From Tritrichomonas musculus (taxonomy: Eukaryota > Parabasalia > Tritrichomonadida > Tritrichomonadidae): DNA of 64,000 bases. The notes beneath the pieces are model-generated. The model did no database searches. It saw only the letters and a list, made by a program, of their open reading frames with translations, and had not been told where the DNA came from. How positions within the stretch are numbered: position 1 is the first letter of the stretch; each line of letters starts with the position of its first letter. The stretch covers positions 1-64,000 of the forward strand of contig JAPFFF010000049.1 in assembly GCA_039105265.1 (NCBI GenBank). The letters are read 5' to 3'. The translations under genes and the position numbers were made by a program. Positions 45,201-53,094 of the stretch are shown one piece after another.

Positions 45201-45992
45201 GATGTTACCAATGTCGATTGGGATCGTGGTGAATATATATTGGAGAAATCCAAGGACTTGAATACTCTAGAAACTGCATATGGTGATCTCGGTCTTGGAA
45301 AGGCACGTATTAGTAAACGTTTATCACCTAACAGTTATTGGGCATCCCTGTTCTCTCACATATGGAAGATATTCTGGTCCAACGATACTTATAATAAGTA
45401 TATCAGAATCAGGAAACTGACCAATTTTCTAACGGTATGCAACGTCGTATATGTCTATTACTTTGACATTCCTATGAAACTAACTATTGAGAAAAAGCTT
45501 GCTAGAGGCAAATCATTCAACTACCCAGATTGGTCGAATTGGAGGAGTACTCATAAACAAACTTATCAAAAGGGTGTCGGTCCTAAGGTCCAAGCCTGGA
45601 TTAAAATTATTGACAAGGCAATTAACCGTAAAACTGGTGACCTAAAGAAAGGAGATGTACCCGATGAGCTTAGCGACATGTTAGATTTCGTAGAGGAAGT
45701 TGTATTTCAATGGGGATTTGGATATACATTCGATGAGGGAATCAAGCCAGATCCTAAATCTAAAAATAAAACTTCATTTTATGGAAATCTAGTTACGTTC
45801 GCACGAACAGCCCCGCCAGTCGAATTGAAGAAAGCTCGCCAAGGATTTATTGATAACATCAATGCGTTAATCGAATATGAATTATACGGAGAGGGTAGTG
45901 GATATATTGAGATGAAAAACCAAAATAAGCTAGAAAGGGCCTCTAGGAAAAATAAAGCTATGCAATACAGTGTTACATATGAAGGTGAATAA
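42261..45992 (+). CDS. Large modular structural protein (1243 aa)
   Basis: The N-terminal half has four copies of an approximately 85-residue helical module (starts near 1, 110, 245 and 430) with the phrase KLLKFLSSECGVTDEIIDNM or its variants and ending FTNPNLYLK. They are joined by Pro/Gly/Glu-rich linkers with SEVPI and PPGDP, some repeated exactly in the DNA (43306-43390 and 43809-43893). A family A copy lies at 43951-43983. The C-terminal half is a conserved globular region with NITDLNGDRVDDIVLVDRRG and IVNGYKLVHASPYKKAWK, a pattern I associate with large structural proteins of nucleocytoviruses and Polinton-like viruses. A virion component is likely; the exact role is unknown. Confidence 0.6.
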   Translation: MLSRIDNEVKSARDRNILKFIYTECKATDDIINAMIGVINDRNLYGDKVLSKFLELKRSWPNQGSDPIEADQVERTKDRLSYRLREFQYELDNYLKNSEDPGKYEYYRNKVQNNNLRSTLKLLYVICGVSKEIIDNMIHVINNPDLYNDEIRQTLKNIDDMCNGFNRNNAGVKQTLKQRLKNDAETYFTNPNLYLKPQPKPPQIPLSEFPEVEPPGDPSEVPIVASQGDPSEEEAYSEVKYSAYRKLLKFLSSECGVTDEIIDNMIQVINNSDLYEDEIVNAIDGMRQDCVRTDFNDPRSVQSLKNLLTLKASIYFRNPNKYLKPQAKSQSKPKAEPKGDPSEVPIVAPQPKPPIAPPGDPIQEIQAKSLSIPLSEFPEVESPGEPQGDSSEVPIEEPQGDPLVEPPGEDSGEDSGEDSGEEEDSSKVPYSKLLDYRKLLEYLSSKCDVSEEVINNIRHIIYYPDSYETEIVNAIGEMSQALVSTDFNNPSQVDKLKKRLTKYAATYFTNPNLYLISQPKPPIAPPGDPIQEIQAKSLSIPLSDFPGLESPGDPSEVPIEDTPDDATALSPSGADANPNRQPVNPEFEEEEEEVESQSMSNIFPEIGTRADRIDQDMDMLRTKRILPEDIIEVLPKYYRIADNPECAPRELNQFEIREVRDMVDDIIHNLDSIAEDRSLTIKSPKAEAEVSNIRSYINKIRVYEGIESDIEAEIEKDVNRENTNNNIFSSPKVHMSRKTDKDNDIIDGDGEEDEDEDDGDTEVESEAEAEAPHLAKYKYVRTPVKAPIAYGGKSLKGVPGSVHRPTSKYTKEHQYDYVRAPIASRSGLIGKRSGKDFTNVKGHLDKFGNLALSADSSAFKKNFLDMVINGNFRVKYIPAAAARDTAEEYCLKHLDENGVPKYRLFPTNSIDPLGNNITDLNGDRVDDIVLVDRRGTPAIVNGYKLVHASPYKKAWKTICNTKAKRQATPFNVWLMKQFNKDVTNVDWDRGEYILEKSKDLNTLETAYGDLGLGKARISKRLSPNSYWASLFSHIWKIFWSNDTYNKYIRIRKLTNFLTVCNVVYVYYFDIPMKLTIEKKLARGKSFNYPDWSNWRSTHKQTYQKGVGPKVQAWIKIIDKAINRKTGDLKKGDVPDELSDMLDFVEEVVFQWGFGYTFDEGIKPDPKSKNKTSFYGNLVTFARTAPPVELKKARQGFIDNINALIEYELYGEGSGYIEMKNQNKLERASRKNKAMQYSVTYEGE
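43951..43983. repeat. Family A in-frame repeat, copy 2
   Basis: ATGATGCGACAGCTCTCAG followed by TCCCTCTGGGG; two changes from the consensus. It encodes DDATALSPSGAD in a linker of the 1243-aa protein, in the same reading frame as the copies in the 521-aa gene. Confidence 0.85.
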
Positions 45993-45999
45993 ACATATA

Positions 46000-47565
46000 T
46001 TATGGTTTGAATTGGTCAAAGAAATTCTCACGCTTTTGGCTGTGTTTGGATTTTATTTTTGTATTGCATTTGCGCCTACGAGGTGGCTCGATTGCCTCTG
46101 GCTCTGGCTTGGCCTCTGGCTCGGCCTCTGGCTCGGCCTCTGGCTCAACTTCCTCCTCATATTGGGAACTCAGTTCCTGTTCACTATATTCATCACTGCG
46201 CTCAGGCGGCATTTCATACTCAAATGTGGTGTCCATGATATTACCCTTGAATTGGGGTGTGAATTTCTCCCGATATGGTTTAAATGATTTACCGAATTTC
46301 ACCGAACTGGAATGCTTTGGAGCTGATACCCTAGATGAACGCTTAGGTGTTCTAGTATTGGAGTTGTCTTGAGATTCATATGAATACTGATCCCGATCGC
46401 GAGTTCTATCTCTAAGCCCTCTCTGTGAATCATCCCCGGAGGGGCTGAGAGCTGTCGCATCATCACTGGAATACTCATCCCCGGAGAGGCTGAGAGGCTC
46501 GGCATGAAATGCCTCGGCGGAGCCTCGGACAACTTTGTTGACCTCAGGAACGAAGTTCCGTTGTGCTGGATGTCCCTGTGAGTGCCTCTGCGATTGCTTC
46601 AGCGAATGCTTCTGCTTACGTCGTATATCAGTCATTGCGCGTTTCCCAACTCGATATTCTTGTAATGAACTATTTGTTTTTCGAACAACAACGGATTTCG
46701 TCCCTGGTCTCTTATCGGTGGACATATATACCCCATTTGGGCTAACCTTTGGTTGATTTCGCACCTCATTATCCCTATATTCAGCTTCACGTGGGTCATA
46801 TGGATTTTGCTCATGATCGCTACTCTCACTAGCTTCATCACTCCTATCACTCCTAACCTCATCCCCGGAGGGGCTGAGAGCTCGCGCATCATCACTGCTG
46901 TACTCATTAGATATAAGCTTTTTCCGAGGGTGATATGTTGTGTGCTTGTGATACCAATCTTTAGTCCTCCGCTTGAATGGGGAAGTCTCATCATTGACCA
47001 TAATCCTTTTACGAGGTGGGGATCTACCAAAAACTGCATCATTTGTGAATGAAAATTGTATGGGTTTTGGACCACTATCTGGCTGAGCTGTCTGATTCAC
47101 CTGGAATAGCGGAAGTTGTTCAAAGCAATATATGGTTGGTAACAGTAATGGGTTTGAATAAACCGATATCTCGAACCCTATTGGATGATCACCAGGTGAT
47201 TTAGTTGTGTTTGCAAGAACTGTATCCTTGAAATATTTTCTGGGGTAGGCTATATATGAATTTGCTCTGAGTCTATTATTATTGGGTCCCCGAACTAGGA
47301 TCATGCAATAATCATTCACCGATGCCACAAATTTGGATCTCCAGATGTATGTAGGGACATCTTCATACGAATTCATTGTGAATGTAGCTCCGACTTTATC
47401 AATCGTATAGTCATGAACGACTGGTGGTGGAACTAAATCACGTGGGAAATATAGTTTGGTAACCTTATCAACATCGAGATACACAGCTGATAAATATTTT
47501 GAGTATGGCAATTCGCGATATTGACCTGGTTTCATATTATAAACATCTAAGTATTCATCAAGCAT
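46000..47565 (-). CDS. Virion-type protein with beta-rich head and disordered tail (521 aa)
   Basis: The first 165 residues look folded and beta-rich (MLDEYLDVYNMKPGQYRELP, later KFVASVNDYCMILVRGPNNN). The rest is Arg/Ser/Asp-rich and low-complexity, ending in an acidic tract with PEAEPEAEPEAKPEP followed by a basic tail. Three family A repeats (46431, 46476, 46860) and a chain of small hairpins (about 46488-46563) are embedded in the disordered part. It lies in a same-strand run with the 110-aa gene and the integrase. A TATTTTTG motif is 5 bases before the start. The family is not recognised. Confidence 0.55.
   Translation of the reverse strand: MLDEYLDVYNMKPGQYRELPYSKYLSAVYLDVDKVTKLYFPRDLVPPPVVHDYTIDKVGATFTMNSYEDVPTYIWRSKFVASVNDYCMILVRGPNNNRLRANSYIAYPRKYFKDTVLANTTKSPGDHPIGFEISVYSNPLLLPTIYCFEQLPLFQVNQTAQPDSGPKPIQFSFTNDAVFGRSPPRKRIMVNDETSPFKRRTKDWYHKHTTYHPRKKLISNEYSSDDARALSPSGDEVRSDRSDEASESSDHEQNPYDPREAEYRDNEVRNQPKVSPNGVYMSTDKRPGTKSVVVRKTNSSLQEYRVGKRAMTDIRRKQKHSLKQSQRHSQGHPAQRNFVPEVNKVVRGSAEAFHAEPLSLSGDEYSSDDATALSPSGDDSQRGLRDRTRDRDQYSYESQDNSNTRTPKRSSRVSAPKHSSSVKFGKSFKPYREKFTPQFKGNIMDTTFEYEMPPERSDEYSEQELSSQYEEEVEPEAEPEAEPEAKPEPEAIEPPRRRKCNTKIKSKHSQKRENFFDQFKP
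46431..46563. repeat. Family A copies 3 and 4 plus chain of GAA/AAA-loop hairpins
   Basis: Copy 3 (46431-46463) and the shorter copy 4 (46476-46500) are inverted relative to copies 1 and 2 but have the sense orientation of their gene, encoding DDATALSPSGDD and EPLSLSGDE. Directly beside them are GGCATGAAATGCC inside an AGGCTC/GAGCCT stem, CAACTTTGTTG, and GGAACGAAGTTCC: several hairpins with three-base loops in a row, all inside coding sequence. Confidence 0.8.
46860..46892. repeat. Family A in-frame repeat, copy 5
   Basis: In coding orientation the copy reads GATGATGCGCGAGCTCTCAG then CCCCTCCGGGGATG, encoding DDARALSPSGDE. It is preceded, as is copy 3, by codons for EYSS, so the duplicated unit is longer than the 33-base core. 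Confidence 0.85.
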
Positions 47566-47603
47566 TTACCCAAAAATAAACTCCTATATGGGCCATACTG
47601 TGG

Positions 47604-47936
47604 TCAATAGATTAGCAAGCACGATAGCACGAATGCATCGGGTTTTATCTCATTACCATACAGGTCTGTGAACCATATTTTGAAATCCCGCTTGGTCCTA
47701 TTGAGCATCTCATATTTGCGATACTTGGTTTGCCGTCTGTTGGCTAGCATTATGAAGTGGTCACAGTATGGGTCGAATTCTACAATATCCGAGTGTACCA
47801 TCAAATCACCGATGATGGTCTTATTCAGGATAGCTCCCACATACTGCACTACGATGTACTTCTTATTGCGACTATATATGAAGTCCTCAGGTAGCTTAAA
47901 CTCGGTGGTCTGTGTATGGAAATAGCGCTTTGGCAT
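47604..47936 (-). CDS. Small jelly-roll-like protein (110 aa)
   Basis: Beta-rich, starting MPKRYFHTQTTEFKLPEDF and ending FKIWFTDLYGNEI..FVLSCLLIY. The beginning and end resemble those of the 441-aa protein of element 1 (29165-30490), and both genes neighbour the integrase. The closing pattern fits the last strands of a minor capsid jelly roll. Its start codon follows the integrase stop by three bases, so translation or transcription is probably coupled. Assignment to the minor capsid class is tentative. Confidence 0.45.
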   Translation of the reverse strand: MPKRYFHTQTTEFKLPEDFIYSRNKKYIVVQYVGAILNKTIIGDLMVHSDIVEFDPYCDHFIMLANRRQTKYRKYEMLNRTKRDFKIWFTDLYGNEIKPDAFVLSCLLIY

Positions 47937-47939
47937 TTA

Positions 47940-49151
47940 TTAGATAGCAAAGTACTGCTTATAGTCTTCACCTAGTGATGCATAATTGGGTGCCACAAAT
48001 CGGGTATACATAATGGGGACAGTTACGGTAGCTCGCTCATCATCAGTCTTAGGCATTCGACCAGTTTTGGTTTTGGTATACGGTACATATTGATCATTAT
48101 CATTCAACTGGAATCTATAATATGGCTTCAGCAGTTTGCATTCGACGTTCCCATTATGGTATCTAATGAATTCGGCAATCTCATTGAATATGCGCCTATG
48201 CTTCTCATGCTTCTTCTCAGTTTTGGATGTATCGTAATGGACCAATATGATATTGCCCTTGCGATAGCTCAGTAGTCCACCCATTTGCATATTATTTTTG
48301 ACTCGCCGTAGCTTCCGTTGGCAATCCCTGATGTATCTCCACTCCAAATCTGGGTTGTGCTGCATTTGATTGGGTGTGTAGTATATCCACTTTGGTTCCC
48401 TTGCTAGATACGGGTCATATTGGATTCCATCATCTCGGTAATTGGGATTGGGCATTCGTAGAGACCGATGTGGTGTGTTGTTATAGAAGTGGACCATCTG
48501 TTGCATCAGGTATGGGTCTCCAATCCGACGATTATCTAAACCAAATGCATTACGGAGTGTCCTGATGGTTGCATCAACGATTTTGTGAGCGTTGTTGTGT
48601 TTGGATTTATCGACAATCACTGCATTGCGGTCAATCAACACATTTTTGGTACCTCTATATTTATTTCTGGATGGATTGTAGCGGCCAAGTATATCAAGCA
48701 CTTTGAGTAGGTTATTCTCACCATCGCATTTGATGGTATTGAATTTGAAGTCATCATATTTCTCAAGAATGATTTTGGTGTATGCAGTCTTGATGGTATC
48801 AGCTAGTCTGTTCTTAAGTGGTTCCACAATTAGATATCGTGTGTTGACATTCACCATGATGAGGTAAATGGTTTCATGGACTACCACGGACTCGGTTCCA
48901 TCAGCCCTTGTGGTGTACTTCACAAACATCAAATCGACTTCCCAGCATCCGGGTTCCAATGAGAAATCCGGTTTTGAATAGGGACTGCATGATTTCAATT
49001 TGAAGTCCTTCACGAATGGCTCATGATGAGTTTCTGGGTTGATGATGAACTGCGATGGGTCCAATTTCGATATCTTGGATTTGAATGGGTACTTGAGCAG
49101 CGAATTGTACTTATTGTCGAATATCTTGAACGATTTCCTGTTGTCAGTCAT
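47940..49151 (-). CDS. Retroviral-type (DDE) integrase, element 2 (403 aa)
   Basis: The RNase H-fold core starts with WEVDLMFVKY (Asp about 73) and continues TIKCDGENN (Asp about 143), then the helix HNNAHKIVDATIRTLRNAF and the signature YNNTPHRSLRMPNP. The C-terminal region contains a small beta domain (SYRKGNIILVHYD..EKKHEKHRRIF) as expected for a chromo- or SH3-like tail. Distantly related to the element 1 integrase (30502-31587). A TATTTTTG motif lies 8 bases before the ATG. First gene of a minus-strand run that continues with the 110-aa and 521-aa genes. Confidence 0.88.
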   Translation of the reverse strand: MTDNRKSFKIFDNKYNSLLKYPFKSKISKLDPSQFIINPETHHEPFVKDFKLKSCSPYSKPDFSLEPGCWEVDLMFVKYTTRADGTESVVVHETIYLIMVNVNTRYLIVEPLKNRLADTIKTAYTKIILEKYDDFKFNTIKCDGENNLLKVLDILGRYNPSRNKYRGTKNVLIDRNAVIVDKSKHNNAHKIVDATIRTLRNAFGLDNRRIGDPYLMQQMVHFYNNTPHRSLRMPNPNYRDDGIQYDPYLAREPKWIYYTPNQMQHNPDLEWRYIRDCQRKLRRVKNNMQMGGLLSYRKGNIILVHYDTSKTEKKHEKHRRIFNEIAEFIRYHNGNVECKLLKPYYRFQLNDNDQYVPYTKTKTGRMPKTDDERATVTVPIMYTRFVAPNYASLGEDYKQYFAI

Positions 49152-49177
49152 TTAATGTGCAAAAATAGTGGTCTCAA

Positions 49178-49258
49178 TCGGGACAGCAAAATTGCTGTTC
49201 CAGTGAATTAGTGGTTATCTCCATGAAATCGGGGTCGACGGGAAATCCCGTACACCCC
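49178..49258. repeat. Family C copy 3, right arm of the inverted repeat, and terminal hairpin
   Basis: GGGACAGCAAAATTGCTGTTCC (in parts: GGGACAGCAA, TTGCTGTTCC) forms a near-perfect hairpin at 49180-49201. The stretch 49178-49240 is the inverted partner of 40020-40079. It ends in a second hairpin, GGGGT..ACGGGA/TCCCGT..ACCCC at 49231-49258, immediately after the stop of the 77-aa gene (minus strand), so it may serve as a transcript end. Confidence 0.8.
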
Positions 49259-49262
49259 ATAT

Positions 49263-49496
49263 TTAGTGGTTATCGCTTGATAATTCAGCGAGCTCATTCT
49301 CGAGTTTGGCGACCTTCTCCTTCAGACTATTGATATCCTCAATCAGTGATTCACGAACGGCTAGTCCATTGCTACCCAGCATACCCCCTTTGATGTTATT
49401 GAGGTGGCCCTTATACATATAGCACTTCTCCTTGAGATCATGTTTGATGCGCTTAAGCTCTGGAATCTCCTTCTTGTATTCACCCAATTCAGTCAT
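49263..49496 (-). CDS. Small coiled-coil protein (77 aa)
   Basis: MTELGEYKKEIPELKRIKHD at the start, then a helix, a short Gly-rich turn (NNIKGGMLGSNG), and a second heptad helix (LKEKVAKLENELAELSS). Probably a trimer- or dimer-forming accessory protein. Divergent from the 75-aa gene with a 34-base spacer that has T-runs on both sides. Confidence 0.55.
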   Translation of the reverse strand: MTELGEYKKEIPELKRIKHDLKEKCYMYKGHLNNIKGGMLGSNGLAVRESLIEDINSLKEKVAKLENELAELSSDNH

Positions 49497-49530
49497 TTAG
49501 ATATGAAAAAAAGTGTTTTTTCAAGATTAA

Positions 49531-49758
49531 ATGTCATACGAGGAACGCCGTGTATTAAGAGATTCAAATGGGCTCACGTATTTCAATCACCTGGAACGTC
49601 ACATGCGAAATAGGCGAACTATGAGTTGTACCAAACCCACAGTCCCAAAATATGAAGATAAGGGGTGTGTCGTGCATGACCCAATCATTAAGTCAACATC
49701 ATCAACCCTACACCACTCACTCAATCACCAGGTAATCCCAAATAATTCCAAGATCTAA
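49531..49758 (+). CDS. Small hypothetical protein (75 aa)
   Basis: Starts MSYEERRVLRDSNG, with a leader that mirrors the divergent 77-aa gene. Basic, with no clear domain. The end overlaps the stop of the convergent gene at 49755-50216 by four bases. Being in a tight divergent/convergent arrangement supports a real gene, but there is no homologue in the window. Confidence 0.4.
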   Translation: MSYEERRVLRDSNGLTYFNHLERHMRNRRTMSCTKPTVPKYEDKGCVVHDPIIKSTSSTLHHSLNHQVIPNNSKI

Positions 49759-50216
49759 TGCCTCAGGAGGCTGTTCACTGCATCAGTACACTCATTCACA
49801 GTACTGGTGAGCTGATTTATTTTTGTGGTGATCACGCCAATGGTGCTCTCCAGAGTGGTAATCCGTTTGGTGTATTCATCTACTGTTGATTGCAATGCAT
49901 TGATGTCAGCACGAATGCTTGCGAATTGGATCTCCACCAGGTTGTCATTATCGGCTGGCTTGGTGATCTTCTTGAGAAACACATTACTAGAGCCATCCTT
50001 GCCAGTGCGTTTGGTAATCCTGTACTCGCATTCGGGGGTGATTATTTTGTAGGTTTTATTGAGGTAATTGGTGGTCTTCTCATTGAACATGTCCTTGTAC
50101 TTCTGGTAGAACAGGTCGAACTCCTCTACTGAGTTGAATGTGCGTTGCTCCATCTTGTTATCATTAATAACCCTAATATCGCAATGCGCTATATATTTCA
50201 TATTATCCGTATTCAT
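49755..50216 (-). CDS. Coiled-coil protein next to the capsid genes (153 aa)
   Basis: Start chosen at MNTDNMKYIAHCD because TATTTTTG lies 11 bases upstream, as for other genes of this element. The first 100 residues are alpha/beta; the last 50 are a heptad coiled coil (INALQSTVDEYTKRITTLES). It could be a trimeric cement or fibre-base protein. No family recognised. Confidence 0.55.
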   Translation of the reverse strand: MNTDNMKYIAHCDIRVINDNKMEQRTFNSVEEFDLFYQKYKDMFNEKTTNYLNKTYKIITPECEYRITKRTGKDGSSNVFLKKITKPADNDNLVEIQFASIRADINALQSTVDEYTKRITTLESTIGVITTKINQLTSTVNECTDAVNSLLRH

Positions 50217-50266
50217 TTCAAAACGGACAAAAATATATTCATATGTATGTGGATATTCGATGATGA

Positions 50267-50518
50267 TCAAACCTTGTCCAGTATGGATTTGCCTATATCA
50301 TTAGCTTTGCTTACGTAATTGAGTCCAGTACTGATGGTGTCTACAACTGGTCCAACACCTGGTATGAAGTCGGCGATTGGCTTGATCCTATTGATGATCC
50401 CCTTTCCAATATCAACTGCCCTTGGGATGTTGCGGATGACAGTTTGAGCTGCATTCTTGAGCTTACTGCCGACGTTCTTGAAAGCGTTCTTAATCTTCTT
50501 GAAGATGCCAATACCCAT
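50267..50518 (-). CDS. Small amphipathic capsid-associated protein (83 aa)
   Basis: MGIGIFKKIKNAFKNVGSKL begins a basic amphipathic helix, followed by a Gly/Pro-containing hydrophobic block (ADFIPGVGPVVDTIS). Proteins of this build, next to the major capsid gene, are common in Polintons, virophages and adenoviruses (pVI/pX-like) and act in membrane disruption or DNA condensation. The start was placed at MGIGIF, where CATTTTTG lies 10 bases upstream. Divergent from the major capsid gene with 47 bases between start codons. Confidence 0.6.
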   Translation of the reverse strand: MGIGIFKKIKNAFKNVGSKLKNAAQTVIRNIPRAVDIGKGIINRIKPIADFIPGVGPVVDTISTGLNYVSKANDIGKSILDKV

Positions 50519-50565
50519 TTGGTATATACAAAAATGTGATTTCAAGCTTTTTTCCAAGATACAAA

Positions 50566-52518
50566 ATGAGATACAGGAACGAAAGAGCTCACAATTTGAA
50601 ATACGAGGTTGGGAATGTCAATGACACATTCCAGAAGATGCGAAATATCATCAATGTGAATGATGGTACCAGAAGCTTCTCATTTAGAACTGTCGATTGC
50701 CATGACCAGCCAGCCCCATTTCACCAAGGCCAGTATTCACAGATTTCATTAACTCACCCCGACCACTTCATTAGCGATATCGACAAAGGCTTCCTCACAT
50801 TCCACATCAAACTCGATTTGCAATTGAACACCGATTTGGCCAAATTGCAAGAGATCAATGATCCAAATAACTTCTATAAACTGTTTGTCGGATTTAAGTC
50901 CTCGAACCAATTGTTTGACAGGCTCGAGATTCTCCATAACAATGTCAATGTCGGATATCAGCAAAATGAATGCATTCGCGAGGGCTTCCTATACTCGGTT
51001 TTGAAGCCAGAGACTGAGAAGATGCGCCGCCGATTCGTTCACAGCTTATGGGAGAACATCAGCAATTACAGTCAAACTCATGCTGGTTCATACGTTAATC
51101 TCAATGGCTTCAAGGATGGTGGTAAGACCACAACTGAATTCGACTTGAATGTACCATTTGATGACTTGCTTGCATTACAGGCATTCGACTTATTCCCCAA
51201 CGGAATCATTGGTGATTTATCCATTAGATTCCAAGTCAGTCCAGCTGGTCTTGTTTGGGCTGCCATTGACCCATACACGGTTGCTGAAGCCAAGGCATTC
51301 CTGGAAGATAATGATACCGTATCCCCAGAGGAACTCGATAAACTCAAACAAATCAAAGCTCATGGACATCTCAAACACCAATTCACTCAAATCGGTAATG
51401 AGGCTATCATCCCAGGACCTGGTGATAATCCAAATCCACCATCTCCCGAACCAACACCAACTAAATATCAATTGAAGTATGAAGTTAGAGAACAATACGT
51501 ATCTGCATCTGGAGGTGATTTCGATGATCTGATTGAAAATTGTTCATTCATCTTTGGATTTACAGATGATGAATTTACTGAACTTGGAATTGAAAAGACT
51601 GATGATAATAAAGCAATTTGTCAAGCTCAATATACCAAAGAACATGGTAAATTACCTCAACCATCACATGCAGGTCATGTCTACGTCAATTTCGTATCTA
51701 AAACCGAAGCTAATAAATTGATGAGTGCCCATTACTCATCACAACCAGCAACACTCACTGTTAACCGAATGACCATCACTCTCTGTAAGTCCAACATGCA
51801 AGGCTATGGAGTTTGTGAAGCCACTCGTGCAAGCATTGAATCCATATTACGTGAGGGCCTAGTAATCCCATCTCACAAGGTCGATTACCATGCATTCCCA
51901 ATTGCAGCAGCCGCTAACGGAATCAAGTCTACATTGAATATCCCATTAATCAATGTCACAAGCATGTCATTGTTGTTCCCCAAGCATCACAATGATTTGA
52001 CTGTATTTGAGAATCCGGTTTACCAAAACTGCTTTTTGAATATCGGTGGTAAGAACTTCCCAGATGAGAATGTCAGTACCATTGGCGCCAGATTCTTCGA
52101 AAGCCAATTAACAGCTGGAGACCTCGATGGTATCACACTCCAATGTTCAAAGGAATTCGAAGATAGCTTCACCATGCCCAAGAACGATGAAAACGGTGTC
52201 CGATATCGCAATACATTGAGTGATGCCACATCATTTGTATTCAATGTCCAAACTGAACGTGCATCTGCTGGATACTGTTATGATGGCTTAGATGGTGGCA
52301 AAGGTAATATCCAAATTCAAGTCAATGGTCAACCAATATTCACTGGTGATAATGATACATATTACAAGATTATCGAACCAAGTGGAGCCATTGTTAGACC
52401 ACCACCTGTACAACTCTGTTTATGCAGAGACACCTACTTCAAGCTCTCACTTGATGGCCTTGAATATATCGATGATGAATCACCAGCTGGCTCACAAGTT
52501 GATCCAGAAATGGCATAA
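50566..52518 (+). CDS. Major capsid protein, element 2 (650 aa)
   Basis: Homologous to the element 1 capsid protein (27152-28828), with the same order of blocks (see FHQGQYSQISLTHP, KLFVGFKSSNQLFDR, SLLFPKHHNDLTVFENPVY). Start chosen at MRYRNERAHN, where the leader ends ACAAAATG. A Pro-rich stretch (GPGDNPNPPSPEPTPT, about residue 285) introduces an inserted region of about 100 residues, encoded at about 51430-51730 by more AT-rich DNA than its flanks. It is probably a surface loop of the double jelly roll that has been exchanged. The frame looks whole. Confidence 0.82.
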   Translation: MRYRNERAHNLKYEVGNVNDTFQKMRNIINVNDGTRSFSFRTVDCHDQPAPFHQGQYSQISLTHPDHFISDIDKGFLTFHIKLDLQLNTDLAKLQEINDPNNFYKLFVGFKSSNQLFDRLEILHNNVNVGYQQNECIREGFLYSVLKPETEKMRRRFVHSLWENISNYSQTHAGSYVNLNGFKDGGKTTTEFDLNVPFDDLLALQAFDLFPNGIIGDLSIRFQVSPAGLVWAAIDPYTVAEAKAFLEDNDTVSPEELDKLKQIKAHGHLKHQFTQIGNEAIIPGPGDNPNPPSPEPTPTKYQLKYEVREQYVSASGGDFDDLIENCSFIFGFTDDEFTELGIEKTDDNKAICQAQYTKEHGKLPQPSHAGHVYVNFVSKTEANKLMSAHYSSQPATLTVNRMTITLCKSNMQGYGVCEATRASIESILREGLVIPSHKVDYHAFPIAAAANGIKSTLNIPLINVTSMSLLFPKHHNDLTVFENPVYQNCFLNIGGKNFPDENVSTIGARFFESQLTAGDLDGITLQCSKEFEDSFTMPKNDENGVRYRNTLSDATSFVFNVQTERASAGYCYDGLDGGKGNIQIQVNGQPIFTGDNDTYYKIIEPSGAIVRPPPVQLCLCRDTYFKLSLDGLEYIDDESPAGSQVDPEMA

Positions 52519-52554
52519 GAAATATGGCATTAGTGGTAAAAATATTTTTGCACT

Positions 52555-53094
52555 TTGGAAATGTCTCTCCATAAGGCTAGAATTCTATCAAGTGAGAATG
52601 ATGCGAGTGTTAAGCAAGAGCAGAATGTGAATATTAAGATCGCCGCGAATAGACCTCCACCAGTTCAACCGGTATCATACCCTCAAGTCCCACAGATGCA
52701 ACCCCAAATGGGATACACGCAAAATGGCACACAGGATGCAAATTTTACTACAGCCTCGACAACTGGTCCATATCCATCAGTTGCTCCAATAAACAGTCCA
52801 CCGACCGATCGTTCATTAGACCTCGACACTGACGACTTGGGTACCAAAAATAAATTCCTCGAGATATTGCTGAATATCTATGAGACCAATCCACTGAGGA
52901 TGAACAACTATCTCGTGTGTCATAGCAATACGCTGATGGAGCTCATTAAGATACTCACTAAGGCTGACAAGGTTGAGCTGGTCATCAATGAGGACAGTGG
53001 GTGCACTGGTTGTGTTTCAAACTCGAAGTACATGAAAATTGATAAGATATTGGTGTCCAAAAACGGGGTAAGTAGTGTAGTATGTTCGTATTGA
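52555..53094 (+). CDS. Conserved Polinton hypothetical, copy in element 2 (179 aa)
   Basis: Starts MSLHKARILSSEN, preceded by TATTTTTG 10 bases upstream. The first 90 residues are Pro/Gln/Asn-rich. The C-terminal domain (FLEILLNIYETNPLRM to the end) matches the 173-aa protein of element 1 (25593-26114), including the Cys-containing INEDSGCTGCVSN segment. Both follow the major capsid gene, so the pair forms a conserved late module. Function unknown. Confidence 0.6.
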   Translation: MEMSLHKARILSSENDASVKQEQNVNIKIAANRPPPVQPVSYPQVPQMQPQMGYTQNGTQDANFTTASTTGPYPSVAPINSPPTDRSLDLDTDDLGTKNKFLEILLNIYETNPLRMNNYLVCHSNTLMELIKILTKADKVELVINEDSGCTGCVSNSKYMKIDKILVSKNGVSSVVCSY

